Notes: generated by a model not told the origin, from the letters alone. A DNA stretch of 64,000 nucleotides from JBCCBV01 sp039033855 (GCA_039033855.1 JBCCBV010000013.1:38974-102973), one strand, 5' to 3'. Positions 1 through 8,575 are shown, counted from the stretch's first letter. A program made the numbers and translations.

Positions 1-431
1 TCGCGCTCGAGCCACTCGGCACCGGGCCAGAGGTCTGTCGCGGTGGGCAGGTGCAGCGCGGGGTCGTCTTCGATGCCGTCGGTGGGGATCGACGGGTCGA
101 GCAGGGTCTTCACGAACAGGCGTTTGGCCTCGGCGCCGCCGGTGAGCCCGGTGCCGACCAGGTTGTAGATGACGCCGAAGCGTCCGGTCGGTCCGCCGGT
201 GCGCGGCGCGGGGTAGTCGAGGTAATCCACCCCCACCACGTCGGCCAGGTAATCGTACGGCGTGTCCGGCCGGTCCTTGAGGTTCCGCAAGACGTCGTGC
301 AACGCGTCCGGCGTCGCCACCACGGTGGTCTGGCCGCGGAACTCGGTGGCTTGCAGCCCGGCGTCGGGGAAGGCTTCCTTCAGGCCCGGCAGCGCCGGGT
401 GGTCGAGGTTCGGGGCGGCGGTGGGGCTCAT
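1..431 (-). CDS. nuoC: NADH-quinone oxidoreductase subunit C (partial, C-terminus outside window)
   Basis: The reverse strand encodes about 143 residues starting MSPTAAPNLDHPALPGL and leaving the window at the left edge after PGAEWLERE. The stretch YDYLADVVGVDY and the closing GAEWLERE are characteristic of the 30-kDa subunit of complex I, where the latter runs into the conserved EREVYDMFG motif. NuoC sits in the cytoplasmic peripheral arm of the proton-pumping NADH dehydrogenase. The ATG overlaps the stop of the upstream hypothetical gene by four bases (ATGA), so the two are probably translated together. The family call is from motif recognition; the decisive C-terminal motif lies outside the window. 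Confidence 0.85.
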   Translation of the reverse strand, partial: MSPTAAPNLDHPALPGLKEAFPDAGLQATEFRGQTTVVATPDALHDVLRNLKDRPDTPYDYLADVVGVDYLDYPAPRTGGPTGRFGVIYNLVGTGLTGGAEAKRLFVKTLLDPSIPTDGIEDDPALHLPTATDLWPGAEWLER

Positions 432-1036
432 GCGGGGCTCTCGATCTTGGCGGACAACGCGTCGATCACGCCAACCCAGCGGTCGACCGAGCCGTCCCAC
501 TCGTACAGCAGCGCGTCGGCCAGGCCGACGGTGTCGCCGGCTTCGATCATGCCCTTGAGTTCGCGCAGCTGGTCGAGCAGGTCGTTGACGATATCGGGGA
601 TCGACTTGCCGTCGAACCGAAGCGCGTCAAGGTCGACACCCAACAGCCCCGCGGACTGGCTGGCGGCCTGCTGAACCTGCAGCCAGACCTCGATCGCCGA
701 GCCGACTTTGCGCAGGCCGTCTTGCGCACGGTCTTGGCGGAGCAGGTCGGCGGCGTCGGCTTGCAGGGTGCGGGCCTCGCCCAAGCGTTCGCGGACTTGA
801 TCGAGGATGCTGAGCGCCAGCGTCTTGGCGTCGGCGGAGTAGAGGCGCAGGTCGTGGCCGTCGAGCGGTTGTCGGGCGGGGTCGTCCAGGTCGGCTCCGG
901 TGAGCGGCTTGCCGTCCAGGTGAACCTCGACCACGACGCGTCCGCCCGAGCCGAGCCGTTGGCGTGCGGCTTCGAGCGCGTCGGCCAGGCGGTCGGGAGC
1001 AGAATCGAGCGGCTTGTCGTCCAAGAGAACCGTCAT
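428..1036 (-). CDS. Hypothetical protein upstream of nuoC, translationally coupled
   Basis: A 202-residue soluble acidic protein beginning MTVLLDDKPLDSAPDRL. I do not recognise the family. The first 75 residues look like a small beta-rich domain (VVVEVHLDGKPL); the rest is predicted helical, with repeated helices such as RERLGEARTLQADAADLL and IPDIVNDLLDQLRELKG. There is no signal peptide or membrane segment. I chose the ATG at 1036 over an upstream in-frame extension because the extension is Arg/Pro-rich and looks non-coding. A TATATT element lies 7 bases upstream of the ATG (1044-1049), which would give a leaderless or nearly leaderless mRNA. Its stop overlaps the nuoC start, so a role linked to complex I is possible but is only inferred from position. 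Confidence 0.75.
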   Translation of the reverse strand: MTVLLDDKPLDSAPDRLADALEAARQRLGSGGRVVVEVHLDGKPLTGADLDDPARQPLDGHDLRLYSADAKTLALSILDQVRERLGEARTLQADAADLLRQDRAQDGLRKVGSAIEVWLQVQQAASQSAGLLGVDLDALRFDGKSIPDIVNDLLDQLRELKGMIEAGDTVGLADALLYEWDGSVDRWVGVIDALSAKIESPA

Positions 1037-1158
1037 GTGTGGCAATATAGGCGGGATTGCTCGGGTCGGCGGGCCCGCGAAGGCAGGCCGATCGCGCGAT
1101 CGACGCCGTGGCGCGGAGATTTCCGGGCGTCGCCGCAACCGCCGGGTAGGATTGGACC

Positions 1159-1713
1159 ATGGGAACGGACCCCACTGCGCTGCGTCGATGTCTGGTTCTA
1201 ACTGCGCCGCAAGGCGAACCGCCCACGGTCTTGCTCGAGGCGCTCGACCGCCGATCGGCCGAGGTCTGCCAAGCCCGGGACGCCCCCGGCGCCATGGTGG
1301 AGTTGGCCCACGGGCCTGCGGAGGTGCTGGTGGTGGTCGAACCGCAGCATTCGACGGTGGTCGACGAACTCGTGGACGCCGTGCGTCGTTACCACCCTCA
1401 GACGGCGCTCTGGCGGTTCGGGCAGCAAGACGGCTCCCCGCGATTGAGCGAGTTCGATCCGCCGCAGCGGGCGCACTCGGTTGCCCAGGCGCCGGCCCCG
1501 CCGGTGCAGAACGGCCCCGACCCGCGCGAGGCCCTGCGCGACCTGCTGACGCCCAGCCCCGACACGGCCGCCGACCCGTTCGGGGAAGACGGGCCGGCCT
1601 GGATCAGCCAAGAGGAATTGGCCATGCTGCTGGGCACCGAACCCGCCTCGTTGAAGCCGCCTCAGAACGGCCAAGCCGACCCGTTCGGCGGAAGACTGGC
1701 CGCGGAAGGCTGA
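1159..1713 (+). CDS. Hypothetical protein
   Basis: A 184-residue protein starting MGTDPTALRRCLVLTAP. No known family was recognised. Residues 1-85 resemble a small alpha/beta domain (VLVVVEPQHSTVVDELVDAV) of the kind found in degenerate receiver-like modules; the remainder is Pro/Asp-rich and probably disordered. It is divergent from the nuoC-linked gene and lies 61 bases upstream of a diguanylate cyclase that also carries a degenerate receiver-like N-terminus, so a shared signalling role is possible. That is inference. A TAGGAT hexamer ends about 6 bases before the ATG, again suggesting a very short leader. Confidence 0.65.
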   Translation: MGTDPTALRRCLVLTAPQGEPPTVLLEALDRRSAEVCQARDAPGAMVELAHGPAEVLVVVEPQHSTVVDELVDAVRRYHPQTALWRFGQQDGSPRLSEFDPPQRAHSVAQAPAPPVQNGPDPREALRDLLTPSPDTAADPFGEDGPAWISQEELAMLLGTEPASLKPPQNGQADPFGGRLAAEG

Positions 1714-1774
1714 CCCCGCCGCCGGGCCCAGATCAAGACCCGTCAAGGAGCCGGCCGTTCGGCCGCGCGTGCGT

Positions 1775-3223
1775 ATGACCGACCCATCCCTCGCCACCAA
1801 CGCCCCCGCGAGGGGCGCGAGCGCGACGCCCGTTGCGATCGGACGACGCATCCTGGTGGTGCGCGACCCGCAACTCGGCGAGCGCGTCCGGGCCGCGGTG
1901 CACACGTCGAGCCTTTCGGCCGAGGTGGCGGCGGTGTCGGGCTTCCTCTCGGCGATGGGCGAGTCGGTCACCCAACGGTTCGACGCGGTGGTAGGCCCGG
2001 TGGACGCCATGCCGGACATGATCGAATCGACCGCCAACGCCCTGCAAAGACTAGCGCCGCACGCACGTCTGGTGGCGACGATCCGTGTTGGACAAGAGGT
2101 GCTGGGCGAGCGTGCGAAAGCGGCCGGCTTCGACGCGGTGCTGACCGAACCCGCCGAGCCTTCGTCGTTGTTGGAGGCATTGGGAATGGTGCCCAAGCCT
2201 GCGCCGGCCAGCGCAGCGTCGGCGCCCGCGAACGAACGGCCGACCCCTACGGAAACCGCGCCGACCTCCCCCTGTGCTTCGACCAAACAGGACAACGCAA
2301 CCGAGCCCAAGCCGTCTCGGGTGTCGGCCGATATGCCGGGCGACGACGAGCGGTTGCTCGACGCGATGCTGGGCGGCGCCGGGAGCCTGCGCGAAACCGC
2401 GGTGGCCCTGGCCGGTCAGCGGTTCGACCTGCCGGGTCTGACTTGGAGCGACGCCGAGCCTGCCTCGGCCGACGCCGATACGCCCATCACCTCCGCCTTG
2501 GTGGCGCATCAAGGCCAATCGCTGGGGTGGCTGGTGCTGACCGACGGCGACGCCGGGCTCGAAGAACACGGCGAGGCCATGGCCCGCGCCGCGGCGTGGC
2601 TCGGCCGCTGGCTGACGCTCGATCGGCGCATGGCCCAGCTGCAAGACCTGTCGATGCGCGACGAGCTGACCGGCGCGTGGAACCGGCGGTACTTCAACCG
2701 GTTCCTCGAACGCATCCTCGAACGCGCCCGCAGCGAACGCCAGCAGGTGACGGTGATGGTCTTCGATATCGACGACTTCAAGCTCTACAACGACCGGTTC
2801 GGACACGCCACGGGCGACGAGATTTTGCGCGAGGTGGCCCGGCTGATGCAGTCGTTGGTGCGCGACCACGACGTGGTGGCCCGGATCGGGGGCGACGAGT
2901 TCGCCGTGATTTTCTGGGACCACGAAGCGCCCCGCCGACGCGGCTCGAAGCACCCCGCCGACGTGCTGGCCATCGCCAAGCGTTTCCAGGCCGGCGTGTG
3001 TGCGCACCGGTTCCCGAAGTTGCTGAACCAGGCCAAGGGCACGCTCACGATCTCCGGCGGCATCGCCAGCTACCCGTGGGACGGCATGACGCCCGACGTG
3101 CTGCTCGACCGCGCCGACCAGATGGCGCTGCAGAGCAAACGCCAAGGCAAGAACGCCATCACCGTCGGGCAAGACGCGGCGCTGACCCGGGTGGACGGCC
3201 CGTCGCCGAACGTGGACGACTGA
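1775..3223 (+). CDS. Diguanylate cyclase with receiver-like N-terminus
   Basis: A 482-residue GGDEF protein expected to make cyclic di-GMP from two GTP in the cytoplasm. Residues about 25-145 have the alternating pattern of a response-regulator receiver (RRILVVRDPQLGERVR), but no convincing phospho-acceptor aspartate is visible near FDAVVGPVDAMPD. A Pro/Ala/Thr-rich linker follows (about 145-190), then a GAF-like stretch. The cyclase domain starts at DELTGAWNRRYFNRFL. The active-site motif GGDEF is intact at residues 372-376, and an RxxD inhibitory site (RDHD, 363-366) sits exactly five residues before it, so product feedback inhibition is expected. There is no EAL domain. An in-frame GTG two codons earlier (1769) is an alternative start; ATG 1775 was preferred. 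Confidence 0.93.
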   Translation: MTDPSLATNAPARGASATPVAIGRRILVVRDPQLGERVRAAVHTSSLSAEVAAVSGFLSAMGESVTQRFDAVVGPVDAMPDMIESTANALQRLAPHARLVATIRVGQEVLGERAKAAGFDAVLTEPAEPSSLLEALGMVPKPAPASAASAPANERPTPTETAPTSPCASTKQDNATEPKPSRVSADMPGDDERLLDAMLGGAGSLRETAVALAGQRFDLPGLTWSDAEPASADADTPITSALVAHQGQSLGWLVLTDGDAGLEEHGEAMARAAAWLGRWLTLDRRMAQLQDLSMRDELTGAWNRRYFNRFLERILERARSERQQVTVMVFDIDDFKLYNDRFGHATGDEILREVARLMQSLVRDHDVVARIGGDEFAVIFWDHEAPRRRGSKHPADVLAIAKRFQAGVCAHRFPKLLNQAKGTLTISGGIASYPWDGMTPDVLLDRADQMALQSKRQGKNAITVGQDAALTRVDGPSPNVDD

Positions 3224-3253
3224 ACCGCCCGCGGTGCGTAAAGAGCTTGGGGC

Positions 3254-3853
3254 TCAGCCTTCGTCTGGATCAGCTTCGTCGTCTTCGCGACGCGACGGCG
3301 CAAACGCAAAGCCCCCGGCCATGCACAACCCGGCCGCAACGAGCAAGCCCCAGCGCGAATCGCCGGTGGTCAGCCGGTGCATGCGGGTGTCGGGCGCGAC
3401 GTACTCGGGCAGCGCCTCGGGCGGCGCGGGCTCGATCCAGGCCCGCGGGCCGGCGTCGGGGTCGGGCTCAAAGCCGGGGTCGAACCCGGTGAGCGAAGGC
3501 ACCAGCGGGCGGACCGGGTCCATCTCGGCGGGGACCACGCGGAGTTCGTCGAGCATCAGCCGCCGCATGACGGCCGGGTCTTGCGCCTGAATCGCCTGGA
3601 CCAGATGCTCGTGCTGAACACGCCGGTCGGCGAGGTGTTCGGCCTCGGCCCGCAACGATTGCACGTCGCGCGCGGCTTGGCCGTTGGCCCGGACCTGCGG
3701 GGCCAAAGTAGCGATGGCGGCCACTGCCACCCCGCCCACCAACAGCAGCCAACCCGGCGCCGCCTCAACAAACCGGCCCAGCGGCGACGCGGGCCCGCCC
3801 TCGGCCTCGGCCGAGTCTGTAACTGCAACGGATCTGGGGCGACGCAAGGCCAT
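3254..3853 (-). CDS. Hypothetical bitopic/two-helix membrane protein
   Basis: A 199-residue protein with two hydrophobic segments, WLLLVGGVAVAAIATLA near residues 34-50 and WGLLVAAGLCMAGGFAFA near 166-183, and a charged C-terminus. The stretch between them begins with a short helical, possibly coiled-coil section (ARDVQSLRAEAEHLADRR) and then becomes Pro-rich. The topology suggests a loop of about 115 residues between two membrane helices. No family was recognised. It converges with the diguanylate cyclase (30 bases between stops) and diverges from miaB. The ATG at 3853 was preferred to a TTG two codons upstream. Confidence 0.7.
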   Translation of the reverse strand: MALRRPRSVAVTDSAEAEGGPASPLGRFVEAAPGWLLLVGGVAVAAIATLAPQVRANGQAARDVQSLRAEAEHLADRRVQHEHLVQAIQAQDPAVMRRLMLDELRVVPAEMDPVRPLVPSLTGFDPGFEPDPDAGPRAWIEPAPPEALPEYVAPDTRMHRLTTGDSRWGLLVAAGLCMAGGFAFAPSRREDDEADPDEG

Positions 3854-3894
3854 GCCCAAAACATCGGCCGGCCCGGCGGCCTCGCGTGATTTCG

Positions 3895-3923
3895 TTGGCG
3901 TGACGCTCCGGAAGGCCTACATT
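3895..3923 (+). promoter_or_regulatory. Sigma-70-type promoter for miaB
   Basis: TTGGCG (3895-3900) and TACATT (3918-3923) are separated by exactly 17 bases. The -10 element ends 14 bases before the miaB ATG, which predicts a 5' leader of only about 8 nucleotides. Confidence 0.5.
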
Positions 3924-3937
3924 GCCCGGCTCGAACC

Positions 3938-5644
3938 ATGGCCGACCTGCCCCTGCCCCAGCTCGCCGACGACCCGCCACAGCGCTCCACCGCTGCGGAC
4001 GAACCGCGCTCGAACCCCGGCGACCGCCCCAACGGTGCGCACGCTCCGGCTAACGGGGCGGCGGTCTATCTCGAGACCTTTGGCTGTCAGATGAACGTGC
4101 TTGACTCGCAGCTGGTGACCAGCCGGTTGCGGTCGCTGGGCTACCGATTGATCGACGATTGGCGCTCGGCCGACGTGGTGCTTTACAACACCTGCTCGGT
4201 GCGTGAGCAGGCGGAAAACAAGGCCAAGTCGCGCCTCGGTGTCGTGGGCGTCCACAAGCGATCGACGCGGCCCGACCTGGTGCTTGGCGTGATCGGCTGC
4301 ATGGCCGAGCGCGACGGACGGGCCATGCTCCGCAAGCATCCGCAGCTCGACCTGCTGTGCGGGCCGGGCGAGCTGGACCGCCTGCCGGAGCTGATCGCCG
4401 ATGCGCGGCGCGGCAAGGCCGAAAACCCGGATCACACCACCCCGGCCGTGGCGCTGCGGGGCGACAACAGCCGTCGGTCGGCCACGCTCGACGCGGCGGC
4501 GGACGACCTGGAACGGCTGGACCTGTCGCGCAGCTTCTCGCCGAACGACCCCGAACACGCCGGCCTGGCGGGCGGGCGCTTGGCGTACGTCCGCATCACC
4601 CGCGGCTGCAACAAAAAGTGCACCTACTGCGTGGTGCCCGGCACGCGCGGCGCCGAGGTCCACCGCCACCCCGACCACGTGGTGGAAGAGTGCAAACGCC
4701 TGGCCGACGGCGGCGCGGTCGAAATCACGCTGCTCGGCCAAACGGTGAACCACTACCACTACGACCTGACCCACGCCGAGCGCGACGGGTCCGGCTGGCG
4801 GCCGCAGGTCGGCGCGACGATCAGCCCGAACGCCGGCAACGGCGGGCCGAGCCCGCGCTTCGCCCCGGGGGTGGTCAGCTTCGCGCAGCTGCTGGCGCGG
4901 GTGCACGACGAGACGCCGGGCCTGCGGCGGGTTCGGTTTGTCACCTCGTTGCCGCGCGACTTTGGCGACGACATCCTCCGGGCCATCGCCGACCGGCCAC
5001 GGCTCTGCCGATACCTGCACCTGCCCGTGCAGTCGGGTTCGGACCGGGTGCTGGCGAAGATGAACCGCGGCTACCGGGCGCGCGATTACTTCGACCTGAT
5101 CGCACGCGCGCGCAAGATCCTGCCCGACGTCGAGCTGGCCACGGACATCATCGTGGGGTTCCCCGGCGAAACCGACGACGACTTTCAAAAGACCTACGAC
5201 CTGGTCGAACGCTGCCGGTTCAAGAACGCGTTCATCTTCAAGTACTCGCCCCGACCCGGGACGCCGGCGTTCGACCGGCTGCCCGACGACGTGCCCGACG
5301 CGGTCAAGCGCGAGCGCAACCAGGCACTGCTGGCGTTGCAGTCGCGGATCAGCGCCGAGGTCCACGCGGCCTACGTGGGGCGGACGGTCGAGGTGCTGGT
5401 GGAAGGCGTGAGCCCGCGCGACGGCGGGCGCGGATCGAACGACGGGCCGGCCATGACCGCCTCCGAAGCGTCGGGCGGCGCGGGCGGAACGGCTGCGCTT
5501 TCACAGACTGTCCAACTGGTCGGGCGCACCGGCGGGGACCTGATCACGCACTTCGACGGCACGCGCAGCGACATCGGCACGATGCAACGCGTGCGGATCG
5601 ACGCCGCGGCGGCGCTATCGCTTGCGGGACATGTCTTGTCTTGA
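3938..5644 (+). CDS. miaB: tRNA-2-methylthio-N6-dimethylallyladenosine synthase MiaB
   Basis: A radical-SAM methylthiotransferase that adds a methylthio group to N6-isopentenyl-adenosine 37 of tRNAs reading UNN codons. The N-terminal UPF0004 domain opens with YLETFGCQMNVLDSQ and contains NTCSVREQAENK and GVIGCMAERDG, giving the three cysteines of the second iron-sulfur cluster. The radical-SAM cluster motif RGCNKKCTYC provides Cys224, Cys228 and Cys231. A C-terminal TRAM-like segment follows. At 568 residues it is clearly longer than the usual 430-480. The extra length lies in three low-complexity stretches: about residues 155-205, 275-315, and inside the TRAM domain (about 500-525, Gly/Ala-rich). 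All core motifs are intact, so it should be active. Confidence 0.97.
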   Translation: MADLPLPQLADDPPQRSTAADEPRSNPGDRPNGAHAPANGAAVYLETFGCQMNVLDSQLVTSRLRSLGYRLIDDWRSADVVLYNTCSVREQAENKAKSRLGVVGVHKRSTRPDLVLGVIGCMAERDGRAMLRKHPQLDLLCGPGELDRLPELIADARRGKAENPDHTTPAVALRGDNSRRSATLDAAADDLERLDLSRSFSPNDPEHAGLAGGRLAYVRITRGCNKKCTYCVVPGTRGAEVHRHPDHVVEECKRLADGGAVEITLLGQTVNHYHYDLTHAERDGSGWRPQVGATISPNAGNGGPSPRFAPGVVSFAQLLARVHDETPGLRRVRFVTSLPRDFGDDILRAIADRPRLCRYLHLPVQSGSDRVLAKMNRGYRARDYFDLIARARKILPDVELATDIIVGFPGETDDDFQKTYDLVERCRFKNAFIFKYSPRPGTPAFDRLPDDVPDAVKRERNQALLALQSRISAEVHAAYVGRTVEVLVEGVSPRDGGRGSNDGPAMTASEASGGAGGTAALSQTVQLVGRTGGDLITHFDGTRSDIGTMQRVRIDAAAALSLAGHVLS

Positions 5645-5687
5645 CGCGCAGGCCGGGCTTCATAGAGCCTCGCTCACACGCAATGGA

Positions 5688-6977
5688 TTAGTCGTGCCGC
5701 AGCGCGGCGATCGGGTCTTGATTGGCGGCTTTGATCGCCGGATACAAGCCGAAGATCACCCCCGCCAGCAGGGCCGTCACGAACGCCGCGAGGGTGTAAG
5801 GCTCGCTGAACGCCGGGGCTTCGAGCGTGTCGAACCGCTGGGCGAGCTGGGTCATCACCACCAGGCCGAGCGCGCCCACGCCCACGCCTACCGCGCCGCC
5901 CAGCCCGGCGAGCACCACGGTTTCCACCAGAAACTGCGCGATGATGTGCCCACGCGTCGCGCCGAGCGCCCGGCGGATGCCGATCTCGCGCGTGCGCTCG
6001 GTGACCGTGGCCAGCATGATGTTCATGATGCCGATCCCGCCGACCAGCAACGACAACCCGGCGATGACCACGATCAGCCCGATGAAGATCTGCTGAGCAC
6101 GTTCCTCTTGCCGGAGCAGCTCTAACGGCACGATGAAGGTCACGTCCAGCGGCTCGGACCGCTCGGCGACGATCAGCCGGCGCACCCGCGCCGCGGTGGC
6201 GAGCACGTCGGCGTCTTCGGGCGTTTGAACGATGAGCTCGCTGACCTCGACGCGCTCGGGTCGGCCGCGCTCGCCCAAGCGGATGTCGCTGAACGACGAG
6301 TTGGCGGTGGCCAGCGGGATGTGGACGTCGAAGTTCAGGTCACGGCCGACTAAGGCCGACCCCGCGCCGCCGGCCAGGCCGATTTCCTGGAGCACGCCGA
6401 CCACGCGGAACGTGTTGCCGTCGATCCGGATGCTCGCGCCCAGCGGATCGGCCAAGGGGAACAACCGACGGGCGATCTCCGAGCCCACCACGGCGTTCAG
6501 GGAGATCCGGCGGTCGTCCTCATCGGTCAGGTAACGGCCCCTGGCGAGTTGCAGCTTGGCGGCCTTGAGCAGGTCGGGCGTCGTGCCGAACACCTGCGCC
6601 GCCGGCGCTGTGCGGTCAGAGCGCGAAACGCGGTCGCCCACGCGTCGCAGCGGAACCACCGCCGCTAACTGCCCCACGGTGCCGCTGGAGAGGCGCTCGA
6701 CATCAGTCGCGGTCAACCCGTAGGCGACGACGCTGTTGTCGTCTTCCTGCACGCTGCCGCTGGCTTCGGGCGAGGTGCTGCGGAGAATGATGTTGTTGGC
6801 GCCGAGGGCCTGGATCTCGCGGGCCACGGCCTGTCTTGCGCCTTCGCCATACGCCGCGATCCCGGTCACCGCCGCCACGCCAATGATGATGCCCAGCGCC
6901 GTCAGCAACGATCGCAGCTTGTGCAGCATCAGGCTGCGCAGGCCCAGGCGGATGGTCTCTTGCACGAAGCGGATCAC
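5688..6977 (-). CDS. MacB/FtsX-family ABC transporter permease
   Basis: A 429-residue inner-membrane permease. The N-terminal membrane helix LLTALGIIIGVAAVTGIAAY is followed by a MacB-type periplasmic core domain (about residues 50-280, starting near GANNIILRS). The C-terminal FtsX domain has three helices, including IGLIVVIAGLSLLVGGIGI and LAGLGGAVGVGVGALGLVVM, and the conserved cytoplasmic loop ERTREIGIRRALGATR. It should work with an ABC ATPase as a mechanotransmission-type exporter or lipoprotein-handling complex. No ATPase lies next to it. The only coupled gene is a short upstream hypothetical whose stop overlaps this ATG by four bases. Confidence 0.92.
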   Translation of the reverse strand: MIRFVQETIRLGLRSLMLHKLRSLLTALGIIIGVAAVTGIAAYGEGARQAVAREIQALGANNIILRSTSPEASGSVQEDDNSVVAYGLTATDVERLSSGTVGQLAAVVPLRRVGDRVSRSDRTAPAAQVFGTTPDLLKAAKLQLARGRYLTDEDDRRISLNAVVGSEIARRLFPLADPLGASIRIDGNTFRVVGVLQEIGLAGGAGSALVGRDLNFDVHIPLATANSSFSDIRLGERGRPERVEVSELIVQTPEDADVLATAARVRRLIVAERSEPLDVTFIVPLELLRQEERAQQIFIGLIVVIAGLSLLVGGIGIMNIMLATVTERTREIGIRRALGATRGHIIAQFLVETVVLAGLGGAVGVGVGALGLVVMTQLAQRFDTLEAPAFSEPYTLAAFVTALLAGVIFGLYPAIKAANQDPIAALRHD

Positions 6978-7234
6978 GCGTGGCCTTCTTCCGCATCGGC
7001 GTTGCCGTGGTTGCCTTGTTCGCCGCAGGTCGGGCCGTGCGTGCGTACATCGGCCACGTCTTCGGCGGGGATCAGAAAGCCGTCGACCACGTAGCCCTCG
7101 AGCTCGCCTCGGGCATCGTAAACCGACTCTTCCACGGCGAAGAAGCAGCGGTCGGTCGATCGGCGGACGGCCAAGCCGGGGGGCGGGTCGGCGTCGGATT
7201 CCGTGGTTCGTGGTGGAAGATTGGCTGGCGTCAT
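6974..7234 (-). CDS. Small hypothetical protein coupled to the permease gene
   Basis: An 86-residue protein starting MTPANLPPRTTESD with a central stretch FFAVEESVYDARGELEGYVV that looks like a small beta domain, and a charged, His/Asp-rich tail. It has no signal peptide or membrane helix and no recognised family. The main support is position: its stop codon overlaps the permease start as ATGA, a pattern typical of translational coupling. The ATG at 7234 was chosen because the in-frame extension upstream runs antisense into the next gene. Confidence 0.55.
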   Translation of the reverse strand: MTPANLPPRTTESDADPPPGLAVRRSTDRCFFAVEESVYDARGELEGYVVDGFLIPAEDVADVRTHGPTCGEQGNHGNADAEEGHA

Positions 7235-7309
7235 CGCCCGGGGCTCGCTTTCGGGGTCTAATCTAGCCCGCGTCGCGGCGGATCGGCCGTGCGGAACAAG
7301 AGAGACGCC

Positions 7310-7609
7310 ATGGCGCCGGACGCTTCCCACGAAATCGAGATCGGCCAAGAGGACGAAGGCCCGTCCAACTGGGCGTATCAGGTACGCGTGTTCGCTCAGG
7401 GTCGCACGCACGATTACCGGGTCACGCTGTCGTTCCAGGACTACGACTTGTGGTCGCGCGGACGCGTGGCGCCGGAGCGGGTGGCGAAAGCGGCGTTCGC
7501 CTTTTTGCTCGAGCGCGAGCCGGCCGACGCCATCTTGCCCAAGTTCGACTGCTCGGTCATCCGCCGGTACTTCCCCGAGGTCGACCGCGAGCTGCCGGCG
7601 TTGATTTAG
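7310..7609 (+). CDS. Small hypothetical protein
   Basis: A 99-residue acidic protein beginning MAPDASHEIEIGQEDEG. The core THDYRVTLSFQDYDLW followed by RVAKAAFAFLLEREPADAI reads as a beta-strand pair and a helix, and it ends with VIRRYFPEVDRELPALI. This compact organisation and strong codon bias support a real gene, but the function is unknown. A purine-rich stretch (aagagagacgcc) just before the ATG can serve as the ribosome-binding site. It is divergent from the permease pair and is followed 46 bases later by an RNA methyltransferase. Confidence 0.75.
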   Translation: MAPDASHEIEIGQEDEGPSNWAYQVRVFAQGRTHDYRVTLSFQDYDLWSRGRVAPERVAKAAFAFLLEREPADAILPKFDCSVIRRYFPEVDRELPALI

Positions 7610-7655
7610 CCCGCGCCACGCCTCTCAAAGCGGCCTTGCCGCGCCGGAGCCCGGC

Positions 7656-8513
7656 TTGCCCCTCGAACCCGTCACCAGCCACGACAACCCGACGCTCAAA
7701 CGCCTGAGGAAGCTGCGCAAGTCGCGCGAACGCCGGAAGCAAGGCGTGCTGATCGCCGAAGGGCGTCGCGAGGTCCAGCGCGCCCAAGCCGCGGGGCTGA
7801 GGTGCGAGCTGCTGGTGACCTGCCCTCCGCTGCTCGGGCCGCATGGCTTGGCCGAGCCCGACGCCGAAAGCCCGGGCGCGGTGCGCTGGATCGAGGTCCC
7901 GGCCGGGCTATTTGAAACCGTCGCCTACCACGACAAGCCCGAAGGCGTGCTGGGGGTCTTCGCCGAGCCGTCGGTCGGGCTGGCGGAACTCACGGCGGGT
8001 CGTCTTGAGCACGGGCCGCCTTTGGTGCTCATCGCAGTCGGGGCGGAAAAACCCGGGAACCTGGGGGCGATGGTCCGCTCGGCCGAGGCGGCCGGAGCCG
8101 CCGCGGTGCTCAGCGTCGACGGCGTGGTCGATCCGTACAACCCCAACGCCATCCGCAACAGCACCGGCGCGGTGTTCACCACGCCCGTCGTGGCTTGCGA
8201 CACCCCGGCCGCCTTGGGCTGGGCCCGCGCGCAGGGGCTCACGCTCGTGGCAAGCCTGGCGTCCGACGACGCTCGCAGCAACGCCCAAGCCTGCTGGTCG
8301 GCCGACCTGTCCGGGCCGTTGGCGATCGTGGTCGGGCCCGAAGCCAAAGGCCTGCCCGACGACTGGGCGCAGGCGTCGGACCTGGCCGTCACCATCCCCA
8401 CCCTGGGGCGGACGGTGGACTCGCTCAACGCGTCGGTCGCCGCGGCGGTGCTGCTGTTCGAGGCGCGTCGTCAGCGTGAAGCGGCCCCGACCCGCGCGCC
8501 TGTGCCGGGCTAA
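7656..8513 (+). CDS. TrmH/SpoU-family RNA 2'-O-methyltransferase
   Basis: A 285-residue SPOUT methyltransferase expected to methylate a ribose 2'-OH in tRNA or rRNA using S-adenosylmethionine. The N-terminal substrate-binding domain starts SHDNPTLKRLRKLRKSRERR. The catalytic domain carries the three family motifs: motif 1 around GNLGAMVRSAEAAGA, motif 2 around LAIVVGPEAKGLPDDW, and motif 3 around TVDSLNASVAAAVLLFEA. The start is a TTG preceded five bases upstream by GGAG. The exact RNA target cannot be read from the sequence; the length and architecture fit the group of 23S rRNA methyltransferases related to RlmB/TsnR. Confidence 0.92.
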   Translation: MPLEPVTSHDNPTLKRLRKLRKSRERRKQGVLIAEGRREVQRAQAAGLRCELLVTCPPLLGPHGLAEPDAESPGAVRWIEVPAGLFETVAYHDKPEGVLGVFAEPSVGLAELTAGRLEHGPPLVLIAVGAEKPGNLGAMVRSAEAAGAAAVLSVDGVVDPYNPNAIRNSTGAVFTTPVVACDTPAALGWARAQGLTLVASLASDDARSNAQACWSADLSGPLAIVVGPEAKGLPDDWAQASDLAVTIPTLGRTVDSLNASVAAAVLLFEARRQREAAPTRAPVPG

Positions 8514-8540
8514 ACTCGCACCGGAATTTGCACGCCCCCC

Positions 8541-8575
8541 CGCACCCCGGGCCGTCCGACGGTGCGTTTCGTTTT
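8541..8575 (+). terminator. Possible intrinsic terminator after the RNA methyltransferase
   Basis: CGCACC (8541-8546) pairs with GGTGCG (8561-8566) and is followed by a T-rich run (tttcgtttt). It lies 28 bases after the stop codon. The loop is long (14 bases), so this is only a moderate candidate. Confidence 0.35.

Noticed and set aside
4001..4015. GAAC-N7-GAAC, resembling a LexA box
   Set aside because: It lies inside the miaB coding sequence, and short repeats like this are expected a few times in 64 kb.
5645..5687. Terminator between miaB and the convergent permease
   Set aside because: No stable hairpin was found in the 43-base gap.
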